Shown one piece after another: positions 45,051 to 53,901 of a stretch of 64,000 bases of DNA. Position 1 is the first letter of the stretch; every line of letters starts with the position of its first letter. Source of the stretch: Vibrio sp. J1-1. Lineage in GTDB: Bacteria > Pseudomonadota > Gammaproteobacteria > Enterobacterales > Vibrionaceae. Under the pieces are notes generated by a model that was given only the letters and a program-made list of their open reading frames with translations, was not told the origin of the DNA and did not search any database. A program made the position numbers and the translations under genes. The DNA is taken from NCBI RefSeq assembly GCF_021728395.1, contig NZ_JAKKCM010000006.1:1-64000 (forward strand). Reading direction: 5' to 3'.

Positions 45051-46613
45051 TTATCCTTGATTATCGTAAGAATAAATATCATCACGGTAATAAAGCGTTC
45101 CCTCTTCTAACCACGCGGTTTGATAGATGATGTGAACCGGAATACGCTCACCTAACGGAACTGCAGTGTTCGAACGAGTAGCGCTTTCGCGTTTTTTCGC
45201 GAAACGCTCTTCCAGCCCCTGCGTTTTGAAAAGCAGCTCAGCTAATTGATCGGCATTTTCCACTCGAACACAACCAGAACTAAATGCGCGACGATCTTGT
45301 TCAAACAAATTTTTACTTGGCGTATCGTGCAAATAAATCGCCTGCGGATTTGGCATGTTGAACTTATACAAGCCCAGCGCATTTTGCGATCCAGAAGCCT
45401 GACGCATACGGTATGGGAAAGCTCTGGGATTAACCGTTGCCCAATTGATAGTGGTTGGATCAATGATCTCTCGCGAGGTCCATGAGCGAATTATTTGAAT
45501 GTTATTATGGATCAAATACATCGGGTTCTGTTTTACTTTAGGAATGATGTCTTTGACCATGATTTTCCATGGCACATTCCAGGTCGGATTCAAAATAACC
45601 GAATCCATGTCAACCGTCATTATCGGTGTCTTTCTCGAACTCTTCCCAACAACGACTTTCGACTCAAACAATGGCCGACCATCGTGCCAGTACGTAACTT
45701 GATATCCTGGCACATTGACAAATACGACGTTATCTCGCTCTTTCGCCCATATTCTTGAGCGCTCGGCATTTAAAGCAAGTAAGTGCAGACGCTGCTGCGG
45801 GGAAAAGTTAATCCAACGAATGGTATTTGGGCCGATAATACCGTCTTGTTTCAAACCATGGATGCGTTGGAATTCTTTCACTGCTCGCTCAAGGTTCTCG
45901 TCATACTGAGGTGAGTAAAGATCAACATAGCTGACATCCACGCCCACAATCGCAAGGCGCTCTGTCAAAGACATTTTATTCGTTATTGGATCACCAAAAC
46001 GAAGTAAGCCTTGTTGCTCGTATAGAGGGTATTGGTATTGCGCGTGCTCAGATAGCGTTGAAAAAGCCGAGTTGAAATCTCGATCCATTTGCAGTGGAGA
46101 ACGCAAACTTGATAAAAACTGATCCAACTTACCAACAGTAAGTTCATTGCTAAGGACCGACAATGTATCGATGCTCGGTGGAGGGAGATCAACTTGGGCT
46201 TTATTGGCAAACAGCCAGTTAACCCCTTCATGAGGCAACTGCTCAAGGTAGCTCAAATACATAAGCAACGAGTCAGTCATCACCAAATCAAAGTCGAGGT
46301 TGTCACCTTGCCATTTGGTCTGGTTGATTCTATGCAGCAGGTCATCAAACTCTTCAGTGACGTCAGCAAGCGCGACAATATTCAGCTGAAAAATGAACTG
46401 CTCAACATCCCTTTCATTTTGCCAGTTCAAACGGTAATTAGTGCTCTGGTACAATTGCTCCACCACAGATGGATAGTGGATCATTTTTCCAATTGAGAGC
46501 TCCTTAACCGCGCTTTCTTGCTCCGCTTGTGAAGCATTATCAAGAGAAACAACGGTGGAAAAGCTGCAAAACGGCACTAAAAGTGCCGTCATTATTAAAA
46601 CCCTAGCAAACAC
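45051..46613 (-). CDS. ldtD: L,D-transpeptidase LdtD (YcbB)-like
   Basis: Periplasmic enzyme making 3-3 cross-links in peptidoglycan. It has a signal peptide (about 1-22), a scaffold region, a peptidoglycan-binding domain (LERAVKEFQRIHGLKQDGIIGPNTIRWIN, about 230-262) and a YkuD catalytic domain. The catalytic motif HDTPSKNLFEQD...FSSGCVRV has the nucleophile at about C448. It has 520 residues, shorter than E. coli YcbB (about 615). The start is a GTG with AAGGG eight bases upstream. Next to a ycbK-like gene, as in E. coli. Confidence 0.9.
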   Translation of the reverse strand: MFARVLIMTALLVPFCSFSTVVSLDNASQAEQESAVKELSIGKMIHYPSVVEQLYQSTNYRLNWQNERDVEQFIFQLNIVALADVTEEFDDLLHRINQTKWQGDNLDFDLVMTDSLLMYLSYLEQLPHEGVNWLFANKAQVDLPPPSIDTLSVLSNELTVGKLDQFLSSLRSPLQMDRDFNSAFSTLSEHAQYQYPLYEQQGLLRFGDPITNKMSLTERLAIVGVDVSYVDLYSPQYDENLERAVKEFQRIHGLKQDGIIGPNTIRWINFSPQQRLHLLALNAERSRIWAKERDNVVFVNVPGYQVTYWHDGRPLFESKVVVGKSSRKTPIMTVDMDSVILNPTWNVPWKIMVKDIIPKVKQNPMYLIHNNIQIIRSWTSREIIDPTTINWATVNPRAFPYRMRQASGSQNALGLYKFNMPNPQAIYLHDTPSKNLFEQDRRAFSSGCVRVENADQLAELLFKTQGLEERFAKKRESATRSNTAVPLGERIPVHIIYQTAWLEEGTLYYRDDIYSYDNQG

Positions 46614-46744
46614 TGATACAACCCTTACCTACTTGCCTTATTAAAAAGTATGGCAAATATCTCACAGGTTGCTGCTTTAAAAATAAGAACGGGACAATGT
46701 TTTTTCCGATAAGTTTCACATAAAACTATCAGTTAGAGTGCTTT

Positions 46745-47818
46745 TTAGACAACTCTAGACCAGTGATTATCCCACTGTATACCGCTGGAAAATGTATTTT
46801 TGAATTCTGTTGGCCGTTGTTCTACAACTTTACCTGCGCCAGAGCTGATGCGGAACTCATCCCCGCAGAGCACGACACCCGATGCATCGGGTAACGCGTT
46901 CAACTCAACCAGCTTGCCCGTCGCTTTAGACCAGATCCCATAGCAGCTGCCTGGAGGAGAAGTGGCTAATATCCACTCCTCTGTCGCAGCAATGCTGGCG
47001 ACATAATGGTTGAAACGAGCCCACTCTTCAGGCTCAGCCTTAAGATCTAGCATTTTATCTCCTCGAGTGTGCATAGCGATGAGAGCCGGATATTCGTCTG
47101 GCTCACCTCGATATTGCTGGCCGCATAGCACTGTCTCTGAGCCATCATGCGCAAGATGACGAATGCTTAGCTTGTTATCGGGCAGAGATATTTGTTCGAG
47201 CAACTCACCATCTTGAGACAGGTAACTCAGGTTTGGATTCATTGAGTCGAGGTTTAGAGGCTCTCTTCCATTAGTATGCACACCGCCGACACCGATCGCT
47301 AATGCACCATCGGGCATCATGATGACTTCATGTGGCCCAATCCCAAAGCCTGACAGTTCGTCCATCTTTTGATATTGCTTGCGCACATCGTAAACGCCAA
47401 CAATACCTCTGCTTGTGCCTCTTTCACCTTCTGTCGTGAACAGGTAGTTCCCATCATGGGAATACACGCCGTGGCCATAGAAGTGACGATTTTCTTTTGC
47501 ATAATGCAGCTTTATCGCTTGCCCGGTCCGATAGTCGAATACCATGAAGAAGGTACCCGGTCGACGACCGAACACCACCGCATGTCCGTGTTGGTTGGTA
47601 GCAACACCGTGACCACGTTCTGGGATTGGCAATTTAGAAATCGGCATTCCATGTTCATCAGCAACAACCGCTGCATACTTGTCACGACCAATGATAGAAC
47701 ACCCAATCAAAGCGGGTTTACGCTGAACAGTACTAGCACAACCAAAAGGCAGTAATGGTGTTGCCGCTCCAAACAAGGCCGCTTTAAGCAATGTTCGTCT
47801 TGTTTGATCAGTCACCAT
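46745..47818 (-). CDS. DUF1513 family Tat-exported lipoprotein
   Basis: About 357 residues. The N-terminus has a twin-arginine motif and a lipobox (TRRTLLKAALFGAATPLLPFGC), so it is probably exported by Tat and lipidated. The body looks like a beta-propeller-type protein (repeated YLFTTEGERGTSRGIVGVYD-like strands). It is the last gene of the imelysin operon, in which DUF1513 proteins regularly occur; the biochemical role is unknown. The ATG at 47818 overlaps the upstream gene by 11 bases; a start nine bases earlier is possible. Confidence 0.85.
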   Translation of the reverse strand: MVTDQTRRTLLKAALFGAATPLLPFGCASTVQRKPALIGCSIIGRDKYAAVVADEHGMPISKLPIPERGHGVATNQHGHAVVFGRRPGTFFMVFDYRTGQAIKLHYAKENRHFYGHGVYSHDGNYLFTTEGERGTSRGIVGVYDVRKQYQKMDELSGFGIGPHEVIMMPDGALAIGVGGVHTNGREPLNLDSMNPNLSYLSQDGELLEQISLPDNKLSIRHLAHDGSETVLCGQQYRGEPDEYPALIAMHTRGDKMLDLKAEPEEWARFNHYVASIAATEEWILATSPPGSCYGIWSKATGKLVELNALPDASGVVLCGDEFRISSGAGKVVEQRPTEFKNTFSSGIQWDNHWSRVV

Positions 47819-48845
47819 CGGTAGCATTAAATCCTATAACCACGCCGAGTTCGATAGCCACCTCTTCATGAATGAGGTACTTCAATTGCTCTAACTTATT
47901 GTACTGTGCCAATACTGTGCGGTAGCCATCTACCGTTTGCAGCGCGGTAAATAAGCTCTTCTCTTCAGGCCAGGTATCAAGTGTTATGTCGAACTGACGA
48001 GACACTCGATCGGCGAGTTCCGGCTTGCCCTGTTCACGTAAAAGTGAATCTAAACCGCCACCATTAGCGAAGTATAAGGTTTGCATGCTTTGCACGTTTG
48101 CTTTCAAATTCGCGAGTGAAGTGCCTGAACGCCAAGACTCTGAAAAGTAAGCCCTCGGGTGACCAATTTTCGCCATCGGACGGCTTAACTTCTTCATACT
48201 GTACTCAAGCTGGTTCGACAGTAGTGAAATATATTCTGACTCCCACTCCGTTTTTTGCATCGTTTTCCATGGGTTCTGACCCCAAGCTTGCGCTATCATC
48301 TTGGCTTTAGCATTGAGGTTTTGCGCAATCGAAACGCCTGTGGAGCAAGTATTTCTGTTCGTTTCCAGCGTTGATGCGCTGTCGTAAAGCAACCACTCAA
48401 GAGCGCCCAAGCCTTGTACAGTCACACTTCGCGTTGATATTTCTTGTGCACTCCAAACGTGATCCGCTTTAGCAAGTGCAGACATTTTTCGTCCGGTTGT
48501 GTTCTTTTTATCCGGCCAGAACTGCACATTCCAACTTTGCTCCAACGCTCTCGCTGGTCCGCGCTCCTGACCTTGCAGAGCCATCCAGGCGCGCATGGTT
48601 TCATGCCATTGTTGTTTTACTGCAGACGGGTCTTTATCCTCTGATGTACAAAAATCATTAAAAACGCGCTCTAATAAAGAACTCTGATTTAAGAAGGTCT
48701 GTGCTGATTGATACTCGATTTCATACACACTTTGTGAAATGTGGCTCGTTTTCTCCGCCTGATCATCTTCTAAACTCAATATTGACTGACAGCCAGTCAG
48801 ACTTAGGGCAGCAACGACGGCACCAACTAATGGATTTTTATTCAC
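47808..48845 (-). CDS. imelysin family lipoprotein (second imelysin of the operon)
   Basis: Periplasmic-side lipoprotein with an N-terminal lipobox (LSLTGC, Cys near residue 18) and an imelysin-like helical domain (about 50-340) related to IrpA. The family is tied to iron acquisition. I place the start at the GTG at 48845, which has AGGA seven bases upstream and lies 10 bp after the di-heme oxidoreductase stop; the longer frame to 48890 would overlap that gene. The GxHxxE motif typical of imelysins is not obvious here, so metal binding may differ from IrpA. Confidence 0.83.
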   Translation of the reverse strand: MNKNPLVGAVVAALSLTGCQSILSLEDDQAEKTSHISQSVYEIEYQSAQTFLNQSSLLERVFNDFCTSEDKDPSAVKQQWHETMRAWMALQGQERGPARALEQSWNVQFWPDKKNTTGRKMSALAKADHVWSAQEISTRSVTVQGLGALEWLLYDSASTLETNRNTCSTGVSIAQNLNAKAKMIAQAWGQNPWKTMQKTEWESEYISLLSNQLEYSMKKLSRPMAKIGHPRAYFSESWRSGTSLANLKANVQSMQTLYFANGGGLDSLLREQGKPELADRVSRQFDITLDTWPEEKSLFTALQTVDGYRTVLAQYNKLEQLKYLIHEEVAIELGVVIGFNATDGD

Positions 48846-48855
48846 GTTCGATTCC

Positions 48856-50256
48856 TTATAACGAATCCAGGAAAGCCACCAGCGCATCACGCTCGCGCTT
48901 ACTTAAAGCCAGTACGTTCTGTTTTGAAGCTTCAGCTTCACCACCATGCCACAGTACCGCTTCCATAACATTGCGAGCACGGCCATCGTGCAAATAGTAG
49001 GTATGACCATTAACTTCTTCGGTATAACCTAGCCCCCAAAGTGGTGGGGTACGCCATTCGCGACCATTCGCCAGATATTCAGGTCGATTATCTGCCAGCC
49101 CCTCGCCCATATCGTGTAACAGTAAGTCTGTATATGGATGAATTTCTTGTTCTGAAAGCGCAGGTAAGCCAGCTCGTTTAGCGGTTTTTACGTTAGTTTT
49201 ATGGCAGCTTTCACAACCTGATGCGGCAAAAATCTTCTGACCTAGTTGAACTTGTGGGTCATCTACATTGCGACGAATTGGAACGGCTAAGTGCTGACTA
49301 TAAAACTCAACGAAGTCGAGAATATTCTGGCTAACTTCTGGGTCACCGCCATTTGGCAATTCATCACAGATTGATTGCTTTGAAGTACAGTTTTCGTTCG
49401 GGAACAGATGACTTGTGAGGCCAACATCACCATTAAAGGCGGCGGCATTCTGCTGCATCAATGTTGGTTGACCCGCTTTCCAGCCAAAGCGACCGAGTGA
49501 AAAGCCCCCTTTTTCTATATCCCAAACTTTGTTTACTTTTCCTGAAATACCATCTTCGTTGGTGTCTTTTTCGTCCGCCCAAGCAAGCAAAGTATCGTCA
49601 GGAATGCTCTCCAATAGACCCAAACCTATCATTGGTGGCGCAACACGCGCAGAAAATTGGGTATCTGGGTGCATGTCTCCATAGCCTAGGTCAGTAATCT
49701 TTAGAGCTGGTTTTCTTAGCGTTACCGTTGTGCCATCGTTGAACTGCACCGGAACATCGCTATAAGTAATCGAAATTTTGCCTTCGGGAACTTGGTCTTG
49801 GAGGGCAAAATCTTGTAGCTGACCACCATAAGTCGGCTCAGGAATGCCACCATCAATAATGAACGCTTTTTTTTGCTCTGGTGTTACCGCAGGGATACTC
49901 AAACGCACCAACATTGAAACGGCATGGATATCCCCTTCTTCAGGTGGATGACCTCGACCATCTTTAATATGGCAGTTCTGACAACCATTGGTATTGAATA
50001 GCGGGCCGAGTCCATCTCGCGCATCCGTAGAAGCTAGCGCTTGTACCCAAGGGTTTCTAAAAAAGCTATTCCCAACGCTAAAGTCCAGTCGTTTACTCAT
50101 AGGTAAATTAGCGGCAGGAAGAGAGTAGGCATTCGCGCCCTCTTTTTTAACACTGGTTTTTCCGCCCGAACGCACCTCATACGCAGATACCGAAGTAGAA
50201 AAAGCAGCAGTAAAAAGTAGCACTAAATGGAAGTAATTAAGGGATGATGGCTTCAT
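48856..50256 (-). CDS. di-heme oxidoreductase family protein (DHOR/DUF1111)
   Basis: Exported c-type cytochrome related to di-heme peroxidases. It has a signal peptide (about 1-25) and two CxxCH sites, GCQNCHIKDGRG (about 93-104) and GCESCHKT (about 352-359). The 466 residues are typical of the DHOR family. It lies between two imelysins, an arrangement found in iron-uptake operons, where a redox step on iron is suspected but not shown. Follows irpA by about 90 bp containing a stem-loop. Confidence 0.9.
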   Translation of the reverse strand: MKPSSLNYFHLVLLFTAAFSTSVSAYEVRSGGKTSVKKEGANAYSLPAANLPMSKRLDFSVGNSFFRNPWVQALASTDARDGLGPLFNTNGCQNCHIKDGRGHPPEEGDIHAVSMLVRLSIPAVTPEQKKAFIIDGGIPEPTYGGQLQDFALQDQVPEGKISITYSDVPVQFNDGTTVTLRKPALKITDLGYGDMHPDTQFSARVAPPMIGLGLLESIPDDTLLAWADEKDTNEDGISGKVNKVWDIEKGGFSLGRFGWKAGQPTLMQQNAAAFNGDVGLTSHLFPNENCTSKQSICDELPNGGDPEVSQNILDFVEFYSQHLAVPIRRNVDDPQVQLGQKIFAASGCESCHKTNVKTAKRAGLPALSEQEIHPYTDLLLHDMGEGLADNRPEYLANGREWRTPPLWGLGYTEEVNGHTYYLHDGRARNVMEAVLWHGGEAEASKQNVLALSKRERDALVAFLDSL

Positions 50257-50299
50257 ATCATTGCTCTTAAATGAATGGATAACAGCGAGCTCAAACAGG

Positions 50300-50326
50300 A
50301 AGGGCTCAATTATGAGATGAGCCCTT
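50300..50326 (-). promoter_or_regulatory. intercistronic stem-loop after irpA
   Basis: AAGGGCTCA / TGAGCCCTT with a 9-nt loop and no T-run. It could lower or stabilise the downstream transcript relative to irpA. Confidence 0.45.
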
Positions 50327-50347
50327 GATTAATGATTATGTTTTTTA

Positions 50348-51610
50348 TTAGAACTCGTGGTCTGCCGTATCTGGGCTTAAGCTTTCAATGCCAATGATGT
50401 TTGCAGCGCGTTCAATCGCACCAGTTTGTGCTACCAACGACATGATGGTTTCATTGACTAACGCATTACCTTGAACGTTATCAGCCGCAATCAGTTGGTC
50501 AAAGTGTTGGTTTTTCTTCTCGGCAGACGTCACCAGCTCACCCACTTGGCTACGAGTGTCATCAAACTGCTTTTGAATCTCTTTCGCGGCTTGTTCATCT
50601 TGTTGTGACACTAGGTCTGCAAGACTTGGTCCAGTCAATAGCGTGCCGTCTTGGCGCTTATAAAGCCCCATGTACACGTTGTAGATACCCTGCTCGTTGT
50701 AGTAGTGAGAGTTGTGTGTGTTGTCCGAGAAACAATCGTGCTCGTCTTCTGTTGAGTTCGCTTCCAACGCCACTTTCATGCGCTCACCGGCCAATTCGCC
50801 GAGAGACAGCGAACCCATACCAAACATCATCTTGCGCAAGCCATTGTCTGCTGAGCCAGCAAGTAGCTCCTGACGGTAATTGTCTTTCACATCCGCAGAC
50901 CACTGTTTCTCCATCCATTCAAGATCCTGAACCAATAGATCTGCTGCCGCTTTTAGGTATTCACCACGACGTTCACAGTGACCATTAGTACAACCAGATC
51001 CGACAACAAAATCAGTGTAAGCACGTTGACCTGCCCCGGCATTTGTTCCATTAAGGTCTTGGCCCCAAAGTAGGAATTCAATCGCGTGGTAACCAGAAGC
51101 CACGTTGGCTTCAGAGCCACCGATTTCATTCAGATCGGCAATCAGCTCAGGTGTGATTTTTGATACGTCGAGTTTGGTTGCACCAATCGTCAGACTTGTG
51201 TTAGCCACTATGTTCGCCACAGCGCCTTCGTTACCAAGCTCATATTGGTAATCCGTGGCTACGTAATCGATAAGACCTTCATCCAACGGCCATGCGTTAA
51301 GCTGACCTTCCCAATCATCGACTATCTCGTTACCAAAGCGGAATACTTCAGATTGTTGGTATGGAACGCGAGAATTAAGCCATGCTTGTTTAACCTCTGC
51401 TAGCTTTTTATCTGAAGGGGCTTTGAGGAACTCATCAATTTTCACGTCCAACGCTTTAGCCGTGTTTAATGAATCTGAGAATACAGCATGAGCGACGTCT
51501 GCATAGTGTTCAACAACACCTTGCTTGGTTACCTGAGCAGCAACCGCAGTACCACTGGAAATAAGAAGTGAAGCAGTAATAGCTTGAACTAACACTGTTT
51601 TTGCGTTCAT
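50348..51610 (-). CDS. irpA: iron-regulated imelysin IrpA
   Basis: Periplasmic or outer-membrane-associated imelysin, 420 residues, with a signal peptide (about 1-25, VAA-QV). The imelysin GxHxxE motif occurs as GYHAIEFLLWG (about 172-182), the likely metal site. IrpA-type proteins are Fur-controlled and needed for growth on low iron in several bacteria. AAGGA eight bases before ATG 51610 decides the start. It heads the operon irpA - di-heme oxidoreductase - imelysin lipoprotein - DUF1513, and a Fur-box-like sequence lies about 45-60 bp upstream. Confidence 0.9.
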   Translation of the reverse strand: MNAKTVLVQAITASLLISSGTAVAAQVTKQGVVEHYADVAHAVFSDSLNTAKALDVKIDEFLKAPSDKKLAEVKQAWLNSRVPYQQSEVFRFGNEIVDDWEGQLNAWPLDEGLIDYVATDYQYELGNEGAVANIVANTSLTIGATKLDVSKITPELIADLNEIGGSEANVASGYHAIEFLLWGQDLNGTNAGAGQRAYTDFVVGSGCTNGHCERRGEYLKAAADLLVQDLEWMEKQWSADVKDNYRQELLAGSADNGLRKMMFGMGSLSLGELAGERMKVALEANSTEDEHDCFSDNTHNSHYYNEQGIYNVYMGLYKRQDGTLLTGPSLADLVSQQDEQAAKEIQKQFDDTRSQVGELVTSAEKKNQHFDQLIAADNVQGNALVNETIMSLVAQTGAIERAANIIGIESLSPDTADHEF

Positions 51611-51651
51611 GAGAAGCATCCTTGTTGAGCAAATTATTTTATATACGTAGT

Positions 51652-51670
51652 GCTAATTATTCTTATTTGC
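51652..51670 (-). promoter_or_regulatory. candidate Fur box upstream of irpA
   Basis: Minus-strand GCAAATAAGAATAATTAGC agrees with the 19-bp Fur consensus GATAATGATAATCATTATC at 13 of 19 positions. It sits 42-60 bp before the irpA start, which suits promoter occlusion by Fur. The rest of the leader is AT-rich, so a scan with a weight matrix is desirable. Confidence 0.6.
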
Positions 51671-51726
51671 ACTTTCATTACCGATATAATACAAATTTAC
51701 AATTTATTTGCAACTTAAGATCAAAA

Positions 51727-51752
51727 AAAGCCTCAACAATGTGAGGCTTTTA
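51727..51752. terminator. terminator downstream of ribA
   Basis: AAAAGCCTCA / TGAGGCTTTT with loop ACAATG, 32 bp past the ribA stop. Confidence 0.85.
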
Positions 51753-51783
51753 ACATGAATTATTAGCAGTTCTGCTTTTAAAG

Positions 51784-52380
51784 CTAAACCTTTAGGTTAT
51801 GTTTGCCGTGAGAAGCTTTTGCTTTTAGATAGTTCTCGTTACCATCTTTGACGTGAGCAGAAGTGTTGACAACTTCAACAATTTCGATTCCGTATTCGGC
51901 GAGCTCACGGATTTTTTTAGGATTATTCGTCACGAGGCGTATCTTGCTGACACCTAAAGCTTGTAACATTTGAGCAGCTTCAGTGAAGTCACGTAGATCG
52001 TCATCAAACCCTAAGTGGTTGTTCGCCTCATAGGTGTTCATACCCTCGCTTTGTAGCCGGTAAGCATCAATCTTATTGTATAGACCAATACCACGTCCTT
52101 CCTGACGTAAATACAGAATAATGCCGCCGCATTCTCCCATTCGTTGAATCGTTTCTTCTAATTGCTCACCACAGTCACAACGAGAGGAGTGAAAAACATC
52201 GCCGGTCAGACACTCAGAATGCATACGCACCAGTGGCGTTTCTTGAACTTGGTCTGCTTGCTTAAAGATAACTGCTACATGCTCTTTATCCGTCTTCAAA
52301 CCACGGAAAGACAGGATTTCAGCATCAATATCACTCTTAGCCCCGACTTTAAAATCTACTCTGGCACGTACTTCAGCCAT
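51784..52380 (-). CDS. ribA: GTP cyclohydrolase II RibA
   Basis: First enzyme of riboflavin synthesis, opening GTP and releasing formate. Zinc-binding cysteines C57, C68 and C70 are seen in HSECLTGD and [10 protein letters not shown], and the active-site region [13 protein letters not shown] is intact. The ATG at 52380 begins [13 protein letters not shown] and yields 198 residues, the size of Vibrio RibA as I recall; a longer start at 52431 adds 17 residues that E. coli RibA lacks. The gene is monocistronic and has its own terminator. Confidence 0.93.
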   Translation of the reverse strand: MAEVRARVDFKVGAKSDIDAEILSFRGLKTDKEHVAVIFKQADQVQETPLVRMHSECLTGDVFHSSRCDCGEQLEETIQRMGECGGIILYLRQEGRGIGLYNKIDAYRLQSEGMNTYEANNHLGFDDDLRDFTEAAQMLQALGVSKIRLVTNNPKKIRELAEYGIEIVEVVNTSAHVKDGNENYLKAKASHGKHNLKV

Positions 52381-52595
52381 ATCTACACTCACTCGATTTA
52401 TTTCTTGATGCACTTTCGTTATTACATTCATGGGATGAACTCATGCTCTTCAACTATGGGGATTGATACCACATTTTTCAATGCATAGATCACTATATCT
52501 TAGATCTTTTCCTCTCAACGATACGTGACGAAAGATGCCCTACGTCACGTTGACGAAGTGTTATAATATAACATTTCCGTCAAACTACAATAAAA

Positions 52596-52622
52596 AACCC
52601 CAGACAAATTTTGTCTGGGGTT
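52596..52622 (-). terminator. terminator of the 58-residue ORF
   Basis: AACCCCAGACAAA / TTGTCTGGGGTT stem, followed on the minus strand by TTTTTATT. It lies 29 bp after the small ORF's stop. Confidence 0.85.
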
Positions 52623-52650
52623 GATAAATTCTGGTGTTAAAAGAAGGGGC

Positions 52651-52827
52651 TCAGTGTGCCTGACGTCGCTTCCAGACGGAAAATTCTATCCATACTGTTT
52701 CGAGTTCTTGAATTTCCTCGTCGCTCAGAACGGCGAGAGTTGAAGTAACTTGTGGCAATTTTAGTGCCTGCATCGCGCGAATGTGCGCATGAAAGTCCTT
52801 TCTTAACTGCGATATAACTGAATCCAC
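52651..52827 (-). CDS. small ORF, 58 residues, unknown function
   Basis: Starts at GTG 52827 with AGG eight bases upstream and reads MDSVISQLRKDFHAHIRAM..., ending KRRQAH. It is predicted helical and soluble, with two amphipathic helices (about 3-22 and 36-52). A strong terminator follows, and the ORF lies alone between ribA and the nrfF end, so a real gene is more likely than chance. I do not recognise it. The ATG inside (residue 20) would leave only 39 residues. Confidence 0.6.
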   Translation of the reverse strand: MDSVISQLRKDFHAHIRAMQALKLPQVTSTLAVLSDEEIQELETVWIEFSVWKRRQAH

Positions 52828-52970
52828 TCGTATACCTACTTAGATCTTTTACTACTCCAGCGTAAACAACTGTCTTTGCTAATTACTGAGAGTTTTACAA
52901 ACTGAAAAAAATCATACCACTATGCTTGCTATTTGCACATTCTGACTTTAAATATGGAAGGACATTCACA

Positions 52971-53381
52971 TTATTGTGGTCTTATTTTTTTAATAGAAAA
53001 TAGTGCAAAACAAATTACAAATAATGCAGGAAAGATCCATAAGGCCGCGGTTGAATAATTGAATGGAGGGTGATAAAGAACGATATTCCCATATCTCTTG
53101 ACCAAATAATCTTTAACCTCTTGTTCCGTACTGCCATCGTTCACCATCGAATAGACTTTTAATCTTAAATCCTTGGCAGCTTGCGCGTTTGATTCTACAA
53201 GGTTTTGGTTCTGGCATTGAGGGCAGCGCAAGGCTTTAGCTAATGTCACCGCTCTTTGTTGCAGTTCAATAGTATGAAATTCAAATAGATCAACATGCTG
53301 TTCTAACTGCTCTGCTTTTAGCAAAGGAGAAAATAGCAAATAAAGAACAATAACGATGAACGTACATTTAAAGTGAAACAT
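52971..53381 (-). CDS. nrfF: NrfF/CcmH-type cytochrome c maturation subunit
   Basis: Membrane-anchored thiol protein of the heme lyase for NrfA. It has a signal peptide, a CcmH-like motif LRCPQCQNQNLVESNAQAAKDLR (about 45-67), and a C-terminal membrane helix (about 109-127). The 136 residues match NrfF. It works with NrfE and the thioredoxin-like protein to attach heme to the CxxCK site of NrfA. The start overlaps the preceding gene by 14 bases; it is last in the nrfB-F operon. Confidence 0.88.
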   Translation of the reverse strand: MFHFKCTFIVIVLYLLFSPLLKAEQLEQHVDLFEFHTIELQQRAVTLAKALRCPQCQNQNLVESNAQAAKDLRLKVYSMVNDGSTEQEVKDYLVKRYGNIVLYHPPFNYSTAALWIFPALFVICFALFSIKKIRPQ

Positions 53382-53901
53382 TGAAATACCCGGAAAATAG
53401 TGAGTTCCATTTATCTGTTGTGAGCTTGCCTCTGTATTTGATCACAACATTACCACGCTGATCAATTAAGTAAGTTTCAGGGGTTCCAATCACACCCAGC
53501 TCCACAGCAAGTTGACCATTTGGATCAGAGATCACCTCTATATAGGGGTTTTGTTTGGCGTTCAAATAACTTTTTGCCGCGCTGTCTTTATCTCGATAGT
53601 TGAGGCCAATAATAGGAACACCTTGTTGTGCCAAGTCGAGTAAGTCGTCATGTTCTTGTTTACAAACCCCACACCAAGAAGCCCAAACATTCAATAGCAA
53701 ATATCCCTTATTATCTAGCACTGCTTCGGTGACTTGCTGCCCTGATACTAATGATTGAGCAGTAAAAGAAGGAATAGATACCTCGCTCTTTTGTAGCAAC
53801 TCTATGTCTGGCCTGTCAGACAGAGCAGTCACCGATAAAACAGCAAAAGTCGCCACGAGCAAGATAAGACCAGCCAGTTTAAGCGTACTTTTCGATCTCA
53901 T
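53368..53901 (-). CDS. DsbE/CcmG-like thioredoxin of the nrf operon
   Basis: Membrane-tethered periplasmic thioredoxin, 177 residues, with an N-terminal anchor (about 8-28) and active site WASWCGVCKQEH. A cis-Pro is in GVIGTPETYLID. CcmG-type proteins reduce apocytochrome thiols before heme attachment. In some nrf operons such a gene lies between nrfE and nrfF. It overlaps nrfE by 23 bases and nrfF by 14. Confidence 0.87.
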   Translation of the reverse strand: MRSKSTLKLAGLILLVATFAVLSVTALSDRPDIELLQKSEVSIPSFTAQSLVSGQQVTEAVLDNKGYLLLNVWASWCGVCKQEHDDLLDLAQQGVPIIGLNYRDKDSAAKSYLNAKQNPYIEVISDPNGQLAVELGVIGTPETYLIDQRGNVVIKYRGKLTTDKWNSLFSGYFNVSL

